Source: Scatophagus argus (Eukaryota > Chordata > Actinopteri > Scatophagidae). From it: a stretch of 64,000 nt of DNA. The DNA lies in contig NC_058514.1 of NCBI RefSeq assembly GCF_020382885.2, positions 16,711,749 to 16,775,748 of the forward strand, written 5' to 3'. Of the stretch, positions 60,426 to 64,000 are shown piece after piece; within the stretch, counting starts at the first letter, position 1, and every line of letters starts with the position of its first letter. The position numbers were made by a program, and so were the translations under genes. The notes under the pieces were generated by a model. The model saw only the letters and a program-made list of their open reading frames with translations, was not told the origin of the DNA and searched no databases.

Positions 60426-62056
60426 CTGCTTGCTGCCGTGTGGTTCTGTGTGTTGCCTCCTCTCTATAGAGATTAAAACATTTTGGTGCATGCTATCTTC
60501 CGGATTTGTTAGGTTTTCCTTTGCTTAACTCACTACAGGCAGAAAAGAAATTGCAGTAACGGTGCCAAATCACAACCAACGTTATCAGAACAGGTTTTGA
60601 GAGAACAAACGACCTGTTGTAAACATCCGTCATAGTTTATTGACCCGTTTCCTGTCTTTGCATTGCATTGCAGACTGATTCGTTCATAAGATACCCCCAT
60701 GTGGTGTCACTTTGATGCATACGTCCAGTATAATTCACATGTTTTTTGTTTTTTTTGGTTTGGGTGTTGTTTGGGTGGATGGGATGGTGGAGTCATAGGA
60801 AGGAGGAGTGATGTTTTAAACATCAGAGGGGCGAATAGATTTGGTGAAGGTAAAACAATGGACCTGTGCCAAGGGAGTGATGTATTGCAGTTTCAAATGT
60901 GATTATCCCTCCCAGCCTCTATCTCTCCTCCTCCCCCCTCTCCCTCCCCTTCTTTTACTACCTCCATCCCCTCTTCTGTCTGAAGTCAGAAGATGTCAGA
61001 AGTAATTTGATGATTTTTGATTGTCACTATTATATCACTAAGTGTTGTTTGTCTCTGTTCAGAATCAGATCTGTGGTCATTTTATTTTATTATATTATAT
61101 TTGTTTTTTCTCTTTTGAATAGCCAGAGGAAGAACTGAGCAGTAAGCCTGATTAGTGAAAGATGAGCACAGGAGATATCATACCCATCAGCTCTTGTGGG
61201 ATCCACATACATTCTGTTTTTTGTTTTTTATATAAAATGAAACCTCTAGCTCAACTTGTCTGTTAACTATGATGTCATACTATGTCCTTTTCTCCTTGGC
61301 GCTCCTTCTGTCTCTGCTGCTGTTGCTTTGTCTGTCTTTGTCTCTTAGTCCCACATCGAAAAGGACACTGCTCTCCCACGGCTGCAGGGATTATATTGAT
61401 CCATGAGTCCTTGAGCTGTTCACACAGATAACAACTAACGTGAAAAGAAAGAGAGGATGGAAAGAAGGATGCTTATTTCCTTCAGGACATCACATTGCAC
61501 AATATTCAGTGTTAAAAGAGGTACCATTATGTAGGATTCACACTCACAGACTCTGACTCTTTCTGGTTATCATAGCAAAGTTGTGAATATCTGCAAAGTT
61601 TCTGCAATAACTCATGGTCAAGGTCAAGGTTTCGGAGGTTATGGTTGTGGTTCAGTGCTGTTTGTCCAACTGTAGGACGGTCATTGAATGCAGCGGTTCT
61701 GCCAAGTGTTTAATCCAAAAACAGACAGACGGTCGTTCAGCTGTTTTCGGATTGGCTAAGAGGACAATGTCACTGCTCATCATCAGGTTCTGTCTCCACT
61801 GGGAGTCAGATAATTCATCAGATAATAATCTCGGCGGGATGTTGGGTGGAAGAATTGTGTTGAAACCAAGTTGAGATGCAACAGATAAAACAAGGGAAAA
61901 ATATTCTGCAGTTTGTCTTGGTCTATCCCTCCTGAAATAATCTCCTCTCCTGTGAGTGACTTGTGTTTGTCACTGGTATGTGGTGAACCCACTGGACTTC
62001 AAACCTTTATTTTACCAGGAAGTCACATTGAGACTAAAATCTCTTTTACTAGAATT

Positions 62057-62385
62057 AAGAAGAAGAAGAATCAGCTTTATTGACAGTATATATATTTTTA
62101 CATGCACTGAATCCGTCTTCTGCATTTGACCCATCCTTAGTTGAACACACACATGCAACACCCAGCAAACAACATGCAGTGAAACACACACAGGAGCAGT
62201 GGGCAGCATCAAGCGCCCGGGGAGCAAATTGGGGGTTAAGTGCCTTGCTCAAGGACACATCAGCCGGCTAATGGAGGGGGGAACATTTCTATTTCATTAA
62301 TCACTGCCCGTCTGGTGGGGGAATCAAACCGGTGACCCTCTGATCAGAAGCCGCTTCTCCAACCTCTAGGCCACGGCTGCCCCCT
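62057..62385 (-). repeat. tRNA-derived SINE, second copy
   Basis: The reverse complement of the element at 33448-33762. It shows the (GAA)n tail at the left, 'aatcagctttattgacagta', 'aagtgccttgctcaaggaca', a B box (GGTTTGATTCC on minus) and an A-box-like region near the right end. A roughly 30-bp insertion near 62275-62305 distinguishes it. Confidence 0.86.
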
Positions 62386-62537
62386 AGAGAGACAAATCAC
62401 AACAAATTAAAACCAACAAATTACATTACATTCCAAAATGACGAAACAAAAGAGACAACAGCTATTCTAAGTGGCACTGAAAAACAAACCATTTGGAAGA
62501 TCATAGCTCACAGCAAAGACTTGCTAGGATGCTATAG

Positions 62538-62569
<32 letters not shown>
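62538..62569. repeat. (GTCT)n microsatellite
   Basis: About six GTCT units followed by TATC units. Confidence 0.9.
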
Positions 62570-62815
62570 GCATATTGTTCAAACCTGCTGATGGAAGCAT
62601 GTCTGCAGTTGTCTTCAGAAGACAGAAAGAGGCTGAAAGGTCAGGGAACACTTGCTGTCAGACTCCCTGCATGGAGTTAAAGTCTTGAAGTAATAATTTG
62701 TGTTGAGTGTCAGCGTGTGTGTTTGTCTTGCATCTATTGCAGTATAATTGGCAGTGAACTGACCTTGATTCACAATACTGGCAGTCTGTCAGCATTTACT
62801 CACCCAGCAGTGGTC

Positions 62816-62818
<3 letters not shown>

Positions 62819-62860
<42 letters not shown>
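62819..62860. repeat. (CA)n microsatellite
   Basis: About 21 CA units. The His-Thr open frame across it is not a gene. Confidence 0.95.
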
Positions 62861-62861
<1 letters not shown>

Positions 62862-63439
62862 TGGCACCAACACAGTCCACAGTCACTGTAAGTCAGCTGC
62901 TGGGCTGGTAGAGATGTTATAGCATGTGGTGAAAATTGATGTGACCAGAGTCATGGTGGGAGGCTCACAGTGAAATGACACAGCAGTACTGCAGTCAGCC
63001 ACCAGGGGGTGAGCCAGATGTTTTGGCTTCACTAATGAGGAGCTCTCATATCATCCATAGCTCCTGTGGCTACGTTGCTTTCTATCAAATGAAAGAAAAG
63101 GCAAATACAGTTAAGCTGGAATTACGCTTTCTGCATCTGCAAGCGTGCGAAGATCCGCCGGGGTCTGCAATGTAACACTCATCATCAGAGCAACACTGTA
63201 ACAATGGTGTCAGCATTGGGGGCAACCAGGTTCGTTGTCTCAAAGCTTTATTAAGTCAATATAACCATATCCACCATGTTTTGAACAGTGATTATTACTG
63301 ACACGCACAGCACTTACTTTGAGGACATATGACGTAAAGTGATGACGCAGACTGATGTTTGCCAAAGCTCGTCACAGTGACTTGGACTTGAGACCAGACT
63401 TGACAAATTCAAAAAAAAAAAAGGTTTGCAATCTAAATT

Positions 63440-63775
63440 TGACTCAATTCAATTCAATTCAGTTCAATTCAATTTTATTTAAAGTGCCAATTCATAACAC
63501 CATTATCTCAAGACACTTTACAGGTGTGTAAACAACACATTCAAATAAAAGAAGAGAATCAGAGAGAAACAGGTCCCAGGGCAAAACCCCACACTGAGTA
63601 AGCATATAGCGACAGTGGAGAGGAAAAACTGCCTTTTAACAGGCAGAAACCTCGAGCAGAACCAGACTCAGTGTAGACGGCCTTCTGCTGTGACCGCCTG
63701 GGAGGGAGAGGGGGGAGAGGAGAGACAGGAGAGGGGGAGAGACAGGAGAGGGAGGAGAGGGGAGACAGGGAGGAT
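63440..63775 (-). repeat. TTGAA-tailed repeat variant plus GGGAGA tract
   Basis: (caatt)n, 'aaagtgccaattcataacac', 'gacactttacaggtgtgtaa', the hairpin ctgcctTTTAACaggcag (63629-63646), then 'gtgaccgcctgggaggg' running into an imperfect (GGAGAGG)n purine tract to about 63775. It is a distinct subfamily sharing the hairpin core. Confidence 0.8.
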
Positions 63776-64000
63776 AGAGAGAACAGTGCAGAGCAGGAGC
63801 AGAAGGAAAACTTCATTTTGGATGTCAAGTTCTTGACTTGATATGCATATCAAGTAATTCTAAGTGTCATTTTTGGTCAGAGTTGTCATTTCCTGAAAAC
63901 GATTAAAGATGTTTTTGTGTGGAATCTGAGGATTTCAGAAGATTTTGCTGCACCATAAACCCACTGTGATGTGACGCATTCCTACAGCGTTGTTCAGCTA

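Larger units (their letters stand above)
51769..64000 (+). other. bicd1: bicd1 first intron (to the right edge)
   Basis: More than 12 kb with no recognisable exon on either strand. It holds an 11-bp minisatellite, microsatellites and six dispersed-repeat copies or fragments, listed separately. That it is intron follows from the BICD1 exon and from the absence of its next exon (AFGQ...). Confidence 0.65.

Noticed and set aside
1-64000. CRISPR arrays, phage, operons, bacterial defence systems
   Set aside because: No spaced direct repeats or prokaryotic gene signatures; the window is clearly intron-rich vertebrate DNA.

Overview
The window is nuclear DNA of a ray-finned (probably percomorph) fish. 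It holds intron-rich vertebrate genes with GT-AG splice sites, long AT-leaning non-coding stretches, many microsatellites and several dispersed repeats typical of teleosts. I see no bacterial, phage, CRISPR or operon-like structure. Most open frames are intronic, repeat-derived or antisense noise. The real coding content is four conserved genes whose exons I rebuilt by matching splice phases.

Layout, left to right. 1-14.3 kb: no confident coding exon, but several repeats, a precisely bounded 185-bp hAT-type element (12,349-12,533), and a CpG-containing stretch near 4.05-4.2 kb that ends in a strong minus-strand splice donor and may be the untranslated first exon of a gene running off the left edge. 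14.3-21.0 kb, minus strand: slc25a3, the mitochondrial phosphate carrier. It has a duplicated, mutually exclusive pair of third exons (125 bp each) and two intronic copies of an H/ACA snoRNA matching SNORA53, known from the human SLC25A3 locus. 22.2-43.0 kb, minus strand: tmpo (thymopoietin/LAP2), with eight coding exons including a LEM-like domain, a LEM domain and a C-terminal membrane anchor of the LAP2-beta type. 43.4-50.0 kb, minus strand: strap, a WD40-repeat protein with nine coding exons. 51.2 kb to the right edge, plus strand: the first coding exon of a Bicaudal-D gene (best match BICD1), followed by more than 12 kb of its first intron.

The three minus-strand genes lie head to tail with short gaps (about 1.2 kb between the tmpo 3' end and slc25a3, about 0.5 kb between the strap 3' end and the tmpo promoter). 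bicd1 is divergent from strap. TMPO and SLC25A3 are also neighbours in mammals (human 12q23), so that pair is an old linkage; STRAP and BICD1 are on human 12p. The four genes share no pathway: mitochondrial phosphate import, nuclear lamina anchoring, SMN-complex/TGF-beta scaffolding and dynein cargo adaptation.

The best leads beyond ordinary annotation are the duplicated SNORA53-like genes (one only about 37 nt from a weak 5' splice site), tandem splice acceptors in tmpo, a dual CCAAT promoter arrangement at tmpo, a shortened STRAP tail, and a set of dispersed repeats that share a hairpin core and a TTGAA-type tail. I found no convincing undescribed biological system.
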